Assembly: GCF_013812825.1 (NCBI RefSeq) | Contig: NZ_JACCSU010000045.1 | Span: 83,740 to 147,739 of the forward strand | Direction of reading: 5' to 3' | Origin: Sphingomonas sp. | Lineage (GTDB): Bacteria > Pseudomonadota > Alphaproteobacteria > Sphingomonadales > Sphingomonadaceae | DNA length: 64,000 nucleotides | Shown here: positions 30,421-41,248 of the stretch, in pieces | Layout of the letters: every line of letters starts with the position of its first letter | How positions within the stretch are numbered: the first letter of the stretch is position 1 | Translations under genes and position numbers: made by a program | Notes under the pieces: generated by a model | Seen by the model: the letters and a program-made list of their open reading frames with translations, nothing else | Told to the model about the DNA's origin: nothing | Databases searched by the model: none

Positions 30421-32907
30421 ATGAAGCTGGTTGTCGTCGAATCGCCGGCCAAGGCGAAGACCATCGAGAAATATCTCGGGCCCGGGCACCGAGTGCTGGC
30501 CAGCTACGGCCATGTCCGCGACCTGCCGCCCAAGGACGGCTCGGTCGATCCCGACCAGGGCTTCGAAATGCTTTGGACGACCTCGCCGGACCGAGCCAGG
30601 CAGCTCAAGGCGATTACCGATGAGGCGCGCAACGCCGACACTCTGATCCTCGCCACCGACCCCGACCGCGAGGGCGAGGCGATCAGCTGGCATGTCCAGG
30701 AGGTGCTTCGGTCGAAAAAGGCGCTGCCGCCAAAGGTCGAGCGGGTGACCTTCAACGCGATCACCAGGTCGGCGGTGTCCGACGCGATGGCGAATCCGCG
30801 CCAGCTCGACGACGATCTGATCGACGCCTACCGGGCGCGCCGCGCGCTCGACTATCTGGTCGGCTTCACCTTGTCGCCGATCCTGTGGCGCAAGCTTCCC
30901 GGAGCGAAGTCGGCCGGACGGGTGCAGTCGGTGGCGCTTCGACTGATCGTCGACCGAGAGCGCGAAATCGAAATCTTCAGGGCGCAGGAATATTGGCAGG
31001 TCGGAGCGACGTTCGAGGCCGACGGACAATCGTTCGCCGCCCGCCTGGTCCAGCTCGACGGCAACAGGCTCGACCGGCTGTCGATCGGCAGCAGAGGCGA
31101 GGCGGACGCCGCCAAGGCGGTGGTCGAGGCCGGGCGCTTCACCGTCTCGTTGGTCGAGACCAAGCCGTTCGGGCGCAACCCGCCGCCGCCGTTCACCACC
31201 TCGACCCTGCAGCAGGAGGCGGCGCGCAAGCTCGGCTTCTCGGCCAGCCACACGATGCGGGTCGCCCAATCGCTCTACGAGGACGGGCTGATCACCTATA
31301 TGCGCACCGACGGCGTCGACATGGCCGCCGAGGCGGTCAGCGCGGCCCGGCGAGCGATCGCCAGCCGCTACGACGCGGGCTTCGTCCCCGACCGGCCGCG
31401 CCAATACACCAGCAAGGTCAAGAACGCGCAGGAGGCGCACGAAGCGATCCGGCCGACCGATTTCTCGCTCGCCGCCGCGGCGAGCGGCGACCACGCACGG
31501 CTCTACGGCCTCATCTACAATCGCGCTCTGGCCAGCCAGATGGCCTCGGCGCGGCTCGAGCGGACGACCATCGAATTGACCGACGGCGCGGGCCGGGCGG
31601 TGCTTCGAGCCAGCGGGCAGGTGGTGCTCTTCCCCGGCTTCCTGGCGCTGTACGAAGAAGGCCGCGACGAGAAATCGGAAGACGAGGACGGCGTTCGGAT
31701 GCCGGTGCTTCGCGCGGGCGATGCCCCGGCCAGGACCGGGGTCGAGGCGACCCGGCATTTCACCCAGCCGCCGCCGCGCTACTCCGAGGCGAGCCTGGTC
31801 AAGCGATTGGAGGAGCTCGGCATCGGCCGGCCATCCACCTATGCGGCGACCCTGCAGACCCTCAAGGACCGCGAATATGTGCGGGTCGACAAGGGCCGTT
31901 TCGTCCCCGAGGAGAGCGGCCGCCTGGTGACCGCATTCCTCGAGCGCTTTTTCGAGCGCTACGTCAGCTACGATTACACCGCAGAGCTCGAGGAGGGGCT
32001 CGACGACGTGTCCGGCGGCCGGGCCGGCTGGCAGGACCTGCTCGCCGCCTTCTGGCGCGACTTCAAGCCCAAGGCCGGCGAGGTGATGGAGCAGCAGCCC
32101 TCCGAGATCACCGCCGCGCTCGACGAGTTCCTCGCTCCGTGGCTCTATCCGGAAAGGGAAGACGGCTCCGACCCGCGGCTGTGCCCGGCGTGCGGCGACG
32201 GCCGGCTGTCGCTGCGTGGCGGCAAGTTCGGGGCGTTCGTCGCCTGCTCCAACTATCCCGAGTGCCGCTACACGCAGAAGTTCGGCCAGACCGGAGGCGA
32301 AGCGGCCGGCGACGCACCGGTCGAGCTCGGCGACGGAATCGTCCTCAAGACAGGCCGGTTCGGACCTTATGTCGAGCGCGGCGTGGGCGAGGACGTCAAG
32401 CGCGCCTCATTGCCCAAGGATCTCCCGGTCGACGATCTGACCCCCGAATGGGCCGAGAGACTGCTGTCGCTGCCGCGCGAGATCGGGCCTCATCCCGAAA
32501 CCGGCCAGCCGATCACCGCATCGATCGGCCGCTACGGCCCCTATTTGATGCACGACGGCAAATATGCGCGGCTGAGCTCGACGGCCGAAGTGTTCGAGAC
32601 CGGGATGAACGCGGCGGTGGCCAAGCTTGCCGACGCCGCGGCGGGCGGCGGCAAGCGCCAGGGCTCGCGCGAGCCGATCGCGGTGCTTGGAGAGCACCCC
32701 GAAAGCGGCAAGGAACTCAAGGTGATGGAGGGCAAGTACGGGCCCTATGTGAGCGATGGCTCCACCCATGCCACGCTGCCCAAGGGCACCGACCCCAAAT
32801 CGGTGACGATGGACCAGGCGATCCAATGGGTCGACGCCAAGGCCGCCAAGGGTCCGGGAAAGAAAAAGGGCCGCGGCGGAGCGAAACGGAAGAAAACGAA
32901 GGCTTAG
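30421..32907 (+). CDS. topA: DNA topoisomerase I
   Basis: MKLVVVESPAKAKTIEKYLGPGHRVLASYGHVRDLP, DPDREGEAISWH, ITYMRTDGVDMA, Lys-rich tail. Confidence 0.97.
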   Translation: MKLVVVESPAKAKTIEKYLGPGHRVLASYGHVRDLPPKDGSVDPDQGFEMLWTTSPDRARQLKAITDEARNADTLILATDPDREGEAISWHVQEVLRSKKALPPKVERVTFNAITRSAVSDAMANPRQLDDDLIDAYRARRALDYLVGFTLSPILWRKLPGAKSAGRVQSVALRLIVDREREIEIFRAQEYWQVGATFEADGQSFAARLVQLDGNRLDRLSIGSRGEADAAKAVVEAGRFTVSLVETKPFGRNPPPPFTTSTLQQEAARKLGFSASHTMRVAQSLYEDGLITYMRTDGVDMAAEAVSAARRAIASRYDAGFVPDRPRQYTSKVKNAQEAHEAIRPTDFSLAAAASGDHARLYGLIYNRALASQMASARLERTTIELTDGAGRAVLRASGQVVLFPGFLALYEEGRDEKSEDEDGVRMPVLRAGDAPARTGVEATRHFTQPPPRYSEASLVKRLEELGIGRPSTYAATLQTLKDREYVRVDKGRFVPEESGRLVTAFLERFFERYVSYDYTAELEEGLDDVSGGRAGWQDLLAAFWRDFKPKAGEVMEQQPSEITAALDEFLAPWLYPEREDGSDPRLCPACGDGRLSLRGGKFGAFVACSNYPECRYTQKFGQTGGEAAGDAPVELGDGIVLKTGRFGPYVERGVGEDVKRASLPKDLPVDDLTPEWAERLLSLPREIGPHPETGQPITASIGRYGPYLMHDGKYARLSSTAEVFETGMNAAVAKLADAAAGGGKRQGSREPIAVLGEHPESGKELKVMEGKYGPYVSDGSTHATLPKGTDPKSVTMDQAIQWVDAKAAKGPGKKKGRGGAKRKKTKA

Positions 32908-33665
32908 CCAATCCGTCCGCAAGTCTTGCAGCCAGGGTCCTTGGGCAGCGTCATCTGCCGCCAGCTGAGCGCGGCCGCGTCGAGCAGGAACAGCTTGCCC
33001 GCGACATCCTCGCCGATCCCGAGCAGCGCCCGGAGCACGGTCAGAGCGGCGAAATGGCCCGCGGTGCCGGTTAACGCGCCGAGCACACCGAGCTCGGCGC
33101 AGGTGTCGCAATCGTCGCTGTCGAACGCGTCGCCGACGAAGCAGCGGTAGCAGGGCTGGTCCGCCTCCCAGCCGCGCAGCAGCGCGACCTGCGCCTGGAA
33201 CTGCGCGGCGGCGGCCGAGACCAGCGGAATCGCCAGCGAAACACAGGCCTCGTTGACCGCCAGTCGAGTGACGAAATTGTCGCTTCCGTCGAGCACCAGA
33301 TCGTGACCGGCCAGCAGGTCTCGCGAATTGCTGCCATCGATCCGCTGCGCGACCGCATCGACCTCGACGTGCGAGTTGAGCGATCGCGCGAACGCCGCCG
33401 CCGCCTCGGTCTTGGGTTGCCCGACCTGGTCCTCGCGGAAAATCAATTGGCGGTGGAGGTTGGACAGCTCCACGACATCGTCTTCGATGACGGTCAGCCG
33501 GCCGACACCGGCGCCGGCGAGCGCGGGCAAGGCGGCGCTGCCGATCGCCCCGGCGCCAATCAGCGCGACGCTTGCCGCCTTGAGCTTGCGCTGTCCTGGC
33601 CCGCCGACTTCCCGCAGCACGATGTGTCGCGCATAACGATCGAGCTCGGCGTCCGAGAGGCTCAC
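32904..33665 (-). CDS. HesA/MoeB/ThiF family E1-like adenylyltransferase
   Basis: [72 protein letters not shown] zinc motif. Confidence 0.93.
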   Translation of the reverse strand: MSLSDAELDRYARHIVLREVGGPGQRKLKAASVALIGAGAIGSAALPALAGAGVGRLTVIEDDVVELSNLHRQLIFREDQVGQPKTEAAAAFARSLNSHVEVDAVAQRIDGSNSRDLLAGHDLVLDGSDNFVTRLAVNEACVSLAIPLVSAAAAQFQAQVALLRGWEADQPCYRCFVGDAFDSDDCDTCAELGVLGALTGTAGHFAALTVLRALLGIGEDVAGKLFLLDAAALSWRQMTLPKDPGCKTCGRIG

Positions 33666-34099
33666 CGGCCGGTGCTTCCGAACCCCCCGCTGCCGCGAGC
33701 CGTCTCGGCCAGGCTCACGCTTTCGGTGAAATGGGCGCGAAGCACGGGCGCCGGGACGAGCTGGGCGATCCGCTCGCCGCGGCGGATCTCGAACGGCTCG
33801 GAGCCCAGGTTGATCAGGATCACCTTCACTTCGCCGCGGTAGTCGCTGTCGATCGTCCCGGGGGTGTTGAGGCAGGTGATTCCGTTGCGGATCGCCAGCC
33901 CCGAGCGCGGCCGAACCTGGATCTCATAGCCGTGCGGGATTTCGACTGCGAAGCCGGTGGCGACCGCGTGCCGCTCACCCGGCTCGAGCACCAGCTCTTC
34001 GGCCGAAGCGATATCGAGCCCAGCCGCGGCTTCGCTGGCATATTTGGGCAACGGCAGGTCGGCGCCGTGCGGCAGCCGGTGAAGCTTGATCTCGATCAT
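33662..34099 (-). CDS. dut: dUTP diphosphatase
   Basis: [58 protein letters not shown]. Confidence 0.97.
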   Translation of the reverse strand: MIEIKLHRLPHGADLPLPKYASEAAAGLDIASAEELVLEPGERHAVATGFAVEIPHGYEIQVRPRSGLAIRNGITCLNTPGTIDSDYRGEVKVILINLGSEPFEIRRGERIAQLVPAPVLRAHFTESVSLAETARGSGGFGSTGR

Positions 34100-34161
34100 C
34101 GAGACTCCTGAGCGAGGCTGCGGCCCCGCAAGAGGGCCGACGCTCGAAACCGCCGGAAACG

Positions 34162-34575
34162 TCAGCCCTTGCCGCCGAAGCTGAGCTCGCCGCGATACCA
34201 GCCGTTAGCGTTCGCGCCGGTCGGCCTGTAGTCGCCGGCCTGGATCATCTCCAGCAGAACGCCGCCGACCAGGCCCTCGACCTCGGGGCAGTTGAGCCGG
34301 GTCATCACCAGCCGGTCGAGCGATCCGTCCGGAGCGAAATGGGCGGCAAAGGACACGGTGACGTCGTAGTGGGGCCCTTTCTGTCCCGGGAACGTGCATT
34401 GCCGGGCGTGAACGATCTCGTCGATCCGGGCGAGGGCGTCATTGTTCAGATGATCGGATCCGCGCTGCTTCATCAACGGCAGGTAGCTCCAGTTGCCGTC
34501 CGCGACCTCGACCCGGGTTGCCGATGCCGCCGGAACCGGAGCGAGAAGCAGCGCCATGGCCAGCAAGTGCTTCAT
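34162..34575 (-). CDS. Secreted hypothetical protein
   Basis: Signal peptide [19 protein letters not shown]; start 34575; no family recognised. Confidence 0.6.
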   Translation of the reverse strand: MKHLLAMALLLAPVPAASATRVEVADGNWSYLPLMKQRGSDHLNNDALARIDEIVHARQCTFPGQKGPHYDVTVSFAAHFAPDGSLDRLVMTRLNCPEVEGLVGGVLLEMIQAGDYRPTGANANGWYRGELSFGGKG

Positions 34576-34640
34576 CGTTCGATCTCCCACTAAGAGCGGC
34601 CACCTTATTGCAAGCGGGGCGCCTTTGTCGATGATCGGCC

Positions 34641-35281
34641 TCAAGTGCTTGCGGCGAGTGCTCCGGCGATCCGTTCGACCAGCTGCCGCGCGACCTCCTC
34701 CTTCGTCGCTTCGGGCCAGTCCTCGACCCGGTCCCCCGTCACCAGATGGACTCGGTTGCGGGCGCCGCCCATCACCTCTCCGGAGACGTCGTTGGCGAGA
34801 ATCCAGTCGGCGCCCTTGGAGTCGCGCTTGGATCGCGCATTGGCGACCAGATCGCCGGTCTCGGCGGCAAAGCCGACCAGCAGGCGCGGCCGGCCCGGAT
34901 GGGCGGCAAGCTCGGCGAGGATGTCGCGGGTCGCAACGAAGCGGAGCTGCGGTGGGCCGTCGCTTTTCTTCAGCTTCTTCGGCGACGGCTCGACCCGCCA
35001 GTCGGCGACCGCGGCGACCAGGATCGCGGCGTCGCAGGGCAGGGCCGCCATCACCGCGTCGGCCATCTCGGCGGCGGTTTCGACGTCAACCCGCTCGACG
35101 CCGTCCGGGGTCGGAAGCGCCACCGGCCCGGCGACGAGGGTCACTCGGGCGCCGGCTTGAGCGGCGGCGGCGGCGATCGCGAAGCCCTGCCGTCCCGACG
35201 AGCGGTTGGCGATCACCCGCACCGGGTCGATCGGCTCGTGGGTCGGACCGGCGGTGACCAGAAAGTGCGTGCCCGCGAGGG

Positions 35282-35285
<4 letters not shown>
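34641..35285 (-). CDS. coaB: Phosphopantothenate-cysteine ligase (CoaB domain as separate ORF, GTG start)
   Basis: LAGTHFLVTAGPTHEPIDPVRVIANRSSGRQGFAIAAAAAQAGA; GTG at 35285 overlaps upstream TGA. Confidence 0.85.
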
Positions 35286-35824
<539 letters not shown>

Positions 35825-35829
35825 GGGCC

Positions 35830-37362
35830 TCAGCCTAGCACAAGCATCGCGATCGCGCCCGCCGCGGCGCCGGCAAGCGCAAGGCCGGCATAACTCCACC
35901 AATGCCGGCGCTCGATCAGCGCGATCTCGGGCAGCGGCGGCGGCGGCGGTGCGGCGCCCGCCGGCGGATAATATTCGTCCATCCGATGGATGAGTTTGGG
36001 GATCAGCTTGATCGCCCGCACCACCTCGGTGATCCGGTCGGCATAATAGGCTTCGGGCCCGAGCTCGGAGCGCAGCCAGTCCTTGAGGAACGGCTCGGCG
36101 GTCTCCCACATGTTGATGTCGGGATCGAGCCTCGTCGCGACTCCTTCCTCCATCACCATGGTCTTTTGCAGCAGCAGCAGATGCGGCTGGGTCGGCATGT
36201 CGAAGTCGCGGGTGATCGAGAACAGGCTTTCGAGCATCCGGCCGACCGAAATGTCCTTGACGGGAAGACCGCGGATCGGCTCGCCGGCGGCTCGAAGCGC
36301 GGTCGCGAATTCCTCGACGCTGTGGTGCGGCGGCACGTATTGCGCCTCGAAATGAATCTCGGCGACGCGCCGGTAATTGCCGGTGATCAGCCCGTAGAGG
36401 ATTTCGGCCAGCCACATCCGCGCCTGGCGGTCGATCCGGCCCATGATTCCGAAATCGATCACCGCGATCCGCCCGTCGGCCAGCGCGAACAGATTGCCCT
36501 GGTGGAGGTCGGCGTGGAAAAAGCCGTCGACCACCGCCTGGCGAAGGAAGGCGCGCACGAGAATCGCCGCGAGCTCCTTGCAGTCGTGGCCGGCGGCGAC
36601 CAGCGCATCGCGGTCGTTCAGCTTGACGCCCTCGAGCCATTCCAGGGTCAGCACTCGCCGCGCGGTGCGGCGCCAGTCGATCTCGGGGACGAAGAAACCC
36701 GGCTCGGCGATCATGTTCTCGCGCAGCTCGGAAGCCGAGGCGGCCTCGCGCTGAAGGTCGAGCTCGCGCACGGTCCACTGCTTGAAATGCGCGACCACCA
36801 GCCGCGGGCGCAGCCGCTCGAACTCGCCGCCGCCGCTCTCGACGTGCGCCGCCGCCCACTCGTATGTCTCGATCGCCCGGGCGAATTCCTGCTCGATCCC
36901 GGGCCGAAGCACCTTGACCGCGACGTCGCGGCCTTCGGTGGTCACGGCCCGGTGGACCTGGGCGATCGACGCCGAGCCGATCGGCTCGGGATCAAAGCTC
37001 GAGTAGAGTTGCTCGAGGGGGGTTTCGAACGCCTTTTCGATCGCCGCTTTGATCGCCGTGAACGGGGCCGGCGGCAATTTGTCCTGGAGCTGCGACAGAT
37101 TTTCGGCGGCGCGGTCGCCGACCAGGTCGGGACGAGTCGACAGCGCCTGGCCGAGCTTGATCGCGGCCGGCCCGATTTCCTGCAGCGCCTTGGCGTAGTC
37201 GGGGGTTGGCGGGACCTTGGCCGCGAAGCGCGCGATCCGGGCCAGCCGGCGGACCTGCGGCGGGGTCAGAGGGTCGGCCTCGATCCCCCGCAGAGCGCCG
37301 TGGCGGGCAAGCGTGCGCCCCCATTTCAGAAGCCGCCACAGATGGGTGACCGAAGCGGTCAA
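35830..37362 (-). CDS. ubiB: UbiB/ABC1-family atypical kinase (TTG start)
   Basis: IKLGQALSTRPDL, IGSASIAQVHRAV, VAVKVLRPGI, FFHADLHQGNLFAL, IDFGIMGRID, C-terminal TM helix. Confidence 0.9.
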   Translation of the reverse strand: MTASVTHLWRLLKWGRTLARHGALRGIEADPLTPPQVRRLARIARFAAKVPPTPDYAKALQEIGPAAIKLGQALSTRPDLVGDRAAENLSQLQDKLPPAPFTAIKAAIEKAFETPLEQLYSSFDPEPIGSASIAQVHRAVTTEGRDVAVKVLRPGIEQEFARAIETYEWAAAHVESGGGEFERLRPRLVVAHFKQWTVRELDLQREAASASELRENMIAEPGFFVPEIDWRRTARRVLTLEWLEGVKLNDRDALVAAGHDCKELAAILVRAFLRQAVVDGFFHADLHQGNLFALADGRIAVIDFGIMGRIDRQARMWLAEILYGLITGNYRRVAEIHFEAQYVPPHHSVEEFATALRAAGEPIRGLPVKDISVGRMLESLFSITRDFDMPTQPHLLLLQKTMVMEEGVATRLDPDINMWETAEPFLKDWLRSELGPEAYYADRITEVVRAIKLIPKLIHRMDEYYPPAGAAPPPPPLPEIALIERRHWWSYAGLALAGAAAGAIAMLVLG

Positions 37363-38090
37363 ATCTTCCAGCCGCTGTGGATTGCGACCAGCCCGCCGAG
37401 CATCGGCTCGACTGCGACGCGGATGAAACCGGCGTCGGCGATCATCCGCTCGAACGCCTGGGCGCGCGGGAACCGGCGGATCGATTCGACCAGATAGCGA
37501 TAGCTCGCCTCGTCGCCGGCGACGGCCCGGCCGAGGCGCGGGATGACGCTCTGGGCATAGGCTTCGTAGGCGCTGGCGAAGCCGGGCCATTCGCTGGTCG
37601 AGAACTCGAGGCAGTAGAAGCGCCCGCCGCGATCGAGGACTCGCCAGGCCTCTCTGAGCGCCGCGCCGATGTCCGTGACGTTCCGGATCCCGAAGGCGAT
37701 CGTGTAGGCGTCGAAGCTGCGGTCCTCGAAGGTCAGGCCTTGCGCGTCCTCGACCTGCCAGTCGAGACGCTCCACGCCGCGCGTCCGGGCGCGCTCGCGG
37801 CCAACTTCGAGCATGTCGGGATTGATGTCGGCGACCGTCACCCGGGCGCCGCGGCGCGCCATCCGGAAGGCGACGTCGCCGGTGCCACCCGCCATGTCGA
37901 GGATGCGCTCGCCGGGCCTCGGCTTCACCCGGGCGACGAAGCGATCCTTCCACAGCCGGTGGAGCCCGCCCGACATCAGGTCGTTCATCACGTCGTATCG
38001 CCGGGCGACCGATGTGAACACCGCTCCGACCCGGCGGGTTTTCTCCTCGGGGCTGACCAGCTCGTCGCCGAAATTCACCTTGGCCGTCAT
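37359..38090 (-). CDS. ubiE: Ubiquinone/menaquinone biosynthesis methyltransferase
   Basis: VFTSVARRYDVMNDLMSGGLHRLWKDRFV, ILDMAGGTGDVAFRMA, IAFGIRNVTD, VAIHSGWKI; start 38090. Confidence 0.95.
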   Translation of the reverse strand: MTAKVNFGDELVSPEEKTRRVGAVFTSVARRYDVMNDLMSGGLHRLWKDRFVARVKPRPGERILDMAGGTGDVAFRMARRGARVTVADINPDMLEVGRERARTRGVERLDWQVEDAQGLTFEDRSFDAYTIAFGIRNVTDIGAALREAWRVLDRGGRFYCLEFSTSEWPGFASAYEAYAQSVIPRLGRAVAGDEASYRYLVESIRRFPRAQAFERMIADAGFIRVAVEPMLGGLVAIHSGWKI

Positions 38091-38136
38091 GGCGGTGCCT
38101 CTAGCGGGCTTGGCGGGCCTTCGCCATATCGGCGCC

Positions 38137-38949
38137 ATGCCCGAGCTTCCCGAAGTCGAGACCACGGTCCGCGGGCTGGCGCGCGTCCTCGCGGGGCGCC
38201 GGCTGACCCGGGTCGAGGCCCGGCGGGCGGACCTGCGCCGGGCGTTTCCCGAGGATCTCGGGCAGCGGCTCACCGGCGCCAAAGTGATGGACGTCGGCCG
38301 CCGCGCCAAGTTCGGGCTGATCGCGACGGATCGCGGCGATACCCTGGTTTTCCACCTCGGCATGTCGGGCCACTGGCGGATCGATCCCGGTGAGGTCGAC
38401 CGGCACGATCATTTGCTGGTCGAGACCGACGAGGGACGGCGTCTGGCGCTCAACGATGCCCGCCGCTTCGGCTCGGTCGACCTGCTTTCCACCGATGCGC
38501 TGGGCGAGTGGCCGCCGATTGCGGCGCTCGGTCCTGACGCGCTCGGCCCCGACCTCGACGCGCGCTGGTTCCGGCGCCGCTTCGAAGGGCGCCGGGCCCC
38601 CGTCAAGGCGCTGCTGCTCGACCAGCGGATCATCGCCGGCCTCGGCAATATCTACGCATGCGAAGCGCTGCACCGGGCGGCCATCCATCCGGCCCGCGCC
38701 GCCGGCTCGATCTCGCTCAGGCGGCTGGATCGACTCGCAGCTGCCATCCCGGAGGTACTCGACGAGGCCGTCGCGGCCGGTGGGTCGAGCTTGCGCGATT
38801 TCGTCAGCCCCGACGGAACGCTCGGCTATTTCTCGGCGCGGTTCGACGTCTACGGCCGGGAGGGCAGGGCGTGCGCGTGCGGCGGCCGGGTCAAGCGAAT
38901 CGTCCAGGGCGGCCGCTCGACCTTCTATTGCCCCCGCTGCCAACGTTGA
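38137..38949 (+). CDS. mutM: Formamidopyrimidine-DNA glycosylase
   Basis: MPELPEVETTVRGL, GLGNIYACEAL, C-terminal zinc finger CACGGRVKRIVQGGRSTFYCPRCQR. Confidence 0.97.
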   Translation: MPELPEVETTVRGLARVLAGRRLTRVEARRADLRRAFPEDLGQRLTGAKVMDVGRRAKFGLIATDRGDTLVFHLGMSGHWRIDPGEVDRHDHLLVETDEGRRLALNDARRFGSVDLLSTDALGEWPPIAALGPDALGPDLDARWFRRRFEGRRAPVKALLLDQRIIAGLGNIYACEALHRAAIHPARAAGSISLRRLDRLAAAIPEVLDEAVAAGGSSLRDFVSPDGTLGYFSARFDVYGREGRACACGGRVKRIVQGGRSTFYCPRCQR

Positions 38950-39076
38950 GCGCCGCCGATTCGCCGGCGGATCGGTTGACCATCACTGCCCCTCCCGCTA
39001 GTGGAGCGGCCGTGTCGGCGCGGGCTTACGGCTCTTTGCGCCGTTTTTTCATTGAGCTGGGATTCAAGAGACCAAG

Positions 39077-39340
39077 ATGGCGAACACCAAGCAGGCCAAG
39101 AAGCGCATCCGCCGGAACGCCAACCGCGAGGCGATCAACGGCGCCCGGGTGAGCCGAATCCGGACCTTCATCAAAGCCGCCGAGTCGGCGCTCGAGTCGG
39201 GCAAGAAGGACGAGGCCGCCAAGGCTTTGCAAGAGGCTCAGCCGGAGCTGGCGCGCGGAGTCGCGCGCGGAGTCGTTCACAAGAACACGGCCGCCCGCAA
39301 ATTTTCGCGGTTGTCCAAAAGGCTTGCCTCTCTGGGTTGA
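39077..39340 (+). CDS. rpsT: 30S ribosomal protein S20
   Basis: [39 protein letters not shown]...[20 protein letters not shown]. Confidence 0.97.
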   Translation: MANTKQAKKRIRRNANREAINGARVSRIRTFIKAAESALESGKKDEAAKALQEAQPELARGVARGVVHKNTAARKFSRLSKRLASLG

Positions 39341-39529
39341 ATCGGCGCCTCAAAAACAGCCGTCTAAGGGCGATCGATACGCCCGCAATTTGGTCCCAAT
39401 TCGGGACCTTTCAAAAAACCCACCTTTTCCCGCGATTCGCGCTTCCGGTAAAATGGAAGCTGGCAAAAAAATCGCTGTTTTCCGGCTTTCTCCCGGCTTT
39501 CCGAGGGTTTTGCCTGTCAAGGCTGATTA

Positions 39530-39545
39530 TTTCACTTTTGTGAAA
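39530..39545. promoter_or_regulatory. 16-bp inverted repeat upstream of dnaA
   Basis: tttcac-tttt-gtgaaa in the AT-rich rpsT-dnaA intergenic region. Confidence 0.35.
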
Positions 39546-39715
39546 AAACAGGTCTTGAAAGCTTGCTCCCAGGCTTCCAGAAACAAGCCTTCCAGGCGCC
39601 GAGTCTGCGTCCGGGGGCTAGAGAGAAAAAACGCCATCGGCGCCAGCGGACTCGCACCCGGCGCAGCGGCCCCTTTTTGTCTCTCGCCGCGATTGTGAGG
39701 GAGGCGAATAGGCAA

Positions 39716-41116
39716 GTGCACGGCGGTCTGTCCTCATCGACTTTGGAGCCGGCTGGCGCAGCCATCGCGGCGCCGCTCGAAGCCGCCTGGGAATCGATTC
39801 GCGGCGGCCTTCGCAGGGACCTCGGGGCGCGGACATTCGACGGCTGGCTCAAACCCGCTGTCCTGGGGGCGTTCGAACCGGACACCGGCGCTCTTGAGAT
39901 CCTGATGCCCAGCCAGTTCATGGCGGACTGGGTTCGCTCCCATTTCGGCGAGCGGCTGACGCTGGCGTGGAAGACGGTGCTGCCGATCGTGCGCGAGGTG
40001 CGGGTCGCCGCCGCCGCCGATGCGCCGCGGCCCTCGCCGCTGCTGATCCTCGAGGAGGTTGTGGAGGCGCGGCCGCCCGAGCGCGACCCGTCGGCTCCGA
40101 ATTTCGATCCGCGCTACCGCTTCGAAACCTTCATCGTCGGCAAGGCCAATGAGGTCGCGGCGACCGCCGCCCGGACGCTGGCCGGGACCGGCGCGGTCGG
40201 CTTCAACCCGCTGTTCATCCATGGCGGGACCGGCCGCGGCAAGACCCATCTGCTGCACGCGATCGGCCACGGCTTCCTGGCCGCCAATCCCGGCAAGCGA
40301 GTCGTGTCGATGTCGGCGGAAAAGTTCATGGTCGAGTTCATCCGCGCGCTCAAAGCCAATGACACGATCGGCTTCAAGGGGCGGTTGCGCAACGCCGACC
40401 TGCTGCTGATCGACGACGTCCAGTTCATCGCCGGCAAGGATTCCACGCAGGAGGAATTCTTCCACACGATGAACGAGATCATCACCGCCGGGCGGCGCCT
40501 GGTGATCACTTCGGACCGGGCTCCGCAGGACCTCGACGGAGTTGCTCCGCGAATCCTGTCGCGGCTGTCATGGGGGCTGGTCGCCGACATCAACGCGGCC
40601 GATTTCGAGCTGCGCTTCAACATCATCCAGGCCAAGCTCGGAGCGCTGCCCGGAGTCGAGATGCCGCGCAACGTCGTCGACTTCCTGGCCCGGCGAGTGA
40701 CGTCGAGCGTGCGCGAGCTCGAAGGCGCTCTCAACCGCATCGCCGCCTACGCGATGATGACCGGCCGGGCGATCGACGTCGCCTTCGTCGAGGAAGTCCT
40801 GGCCAACGTCCTGCGCGCCAACCAGCGGCGGATCTCGATCGACGAGATCCAGACCCAGGTCGCCGAGCATTACCGGATCCGCAAGGCCGAGATGACTTCG
40901 GCGCGCCGGGCTCGCGAGGTCGCCCGCCCGCGTCAGGTGGCGATGTACTTGTCCAAGCAGCTGACCCCCAAGTCGCTGCCCGACATCGGCCGGCGCTTCG
41001 GCGGCCGCGACCACACGACGGTCATTCACGCAGTCAAGCAGATCGAGCGCCTGCGCGCCGCGGACGCCGAGCTCGACGCCGATATCCGGCTGCTGACCCG
41101 ACAGCTCGAGGGCTGA
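39716..41116 (+). CDS. dnaA: Chromosomal replication initiator DnaA (GTG start)
   Basis: FIHGGTGRGKTHLLHAIGH, LLIDDVQFIAGKDSTQEEFFHTMN, ILSRLSWGLVADI, FGGRDHTTVIHAVKQIE. Confidence 0.96.
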   Translation: MHGGLSSSTLEPAGAAIAAPLEAAWESIRGGLRRDLGARTFDGWLKPAVLGAFEPDTGALEILMPSQFMADWVRSHFGERLTLAWKTVLPIVREVRVAAAADAPRPSPLLILEEVVEARPPERDPSAPNFDPRYRFETFIVGKANEVAATAARTLAGTGAVGFNPLFIHGGTGRGKTHLLHAIGHGFLAANPGKRVVSMSAEKFMVEFIRALKANDTIGFKGRLRNADLLLIDDVQFIAGKDSTQEEFFHTMNEIITAGRRLVITSDRAPQDLDGVAPRILSRLSWGLVADINAADFELRFNIIQAKLGALPGVEMPRNVVDFLARRVTSSVRELEGALNRIAAYAMMTGRAIDVAFVEEVLANVLRANQRRISIDEIQTQVAEHYRIRKAEMTSARRAREVARPRQVAMYLSKQLTPKSLPDIGRRFGGRDHTTVIHAVKQIERLRAADAELDADIRLLTRQLEG

Positions 41117-41156
41117 GCGGCAAACAGTTCCCTGGCTGCCCCGATGGCCAGGGAAA

Positions 41157-41190
41157 AAGGCCCATCCGGACCGGTTCCGGGTGGGCCTTT
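41157..41190 (+). terminator. Strong intrinsic terminator downstream of dnaA
   Basis: aaggcccatccgga-ccgg-ttccgggtgggccttt long GC stem with A/T-flanks. Confidence 0.8.
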
Positions 41191-41248
41191 CCGTGCCGTT
41201 GCGGGAACGGCTTAGCGCTGCGGTATCGCTGGTGGCCGCCCGTGCGGG

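Noticed and set aside
30885-33074. 729-aa plus-strand ORF
   Set aside because: Alternate-frame shadow of topA; Arg/Ala/Gly-rich translation, no motifs
35902-37497. 531-aa plus-strand ORF
   Set aside because: Antisense to ubiB/ubiE, which have clear motifs; composition typical of GC shadow ORFs
39341-39715. Possible oriC next to dnaA
   Set aside because: No cluster of TTATCCACA-like DnaA boxes by eye; in alphaproteobacteria the origin is usually not at dnaA
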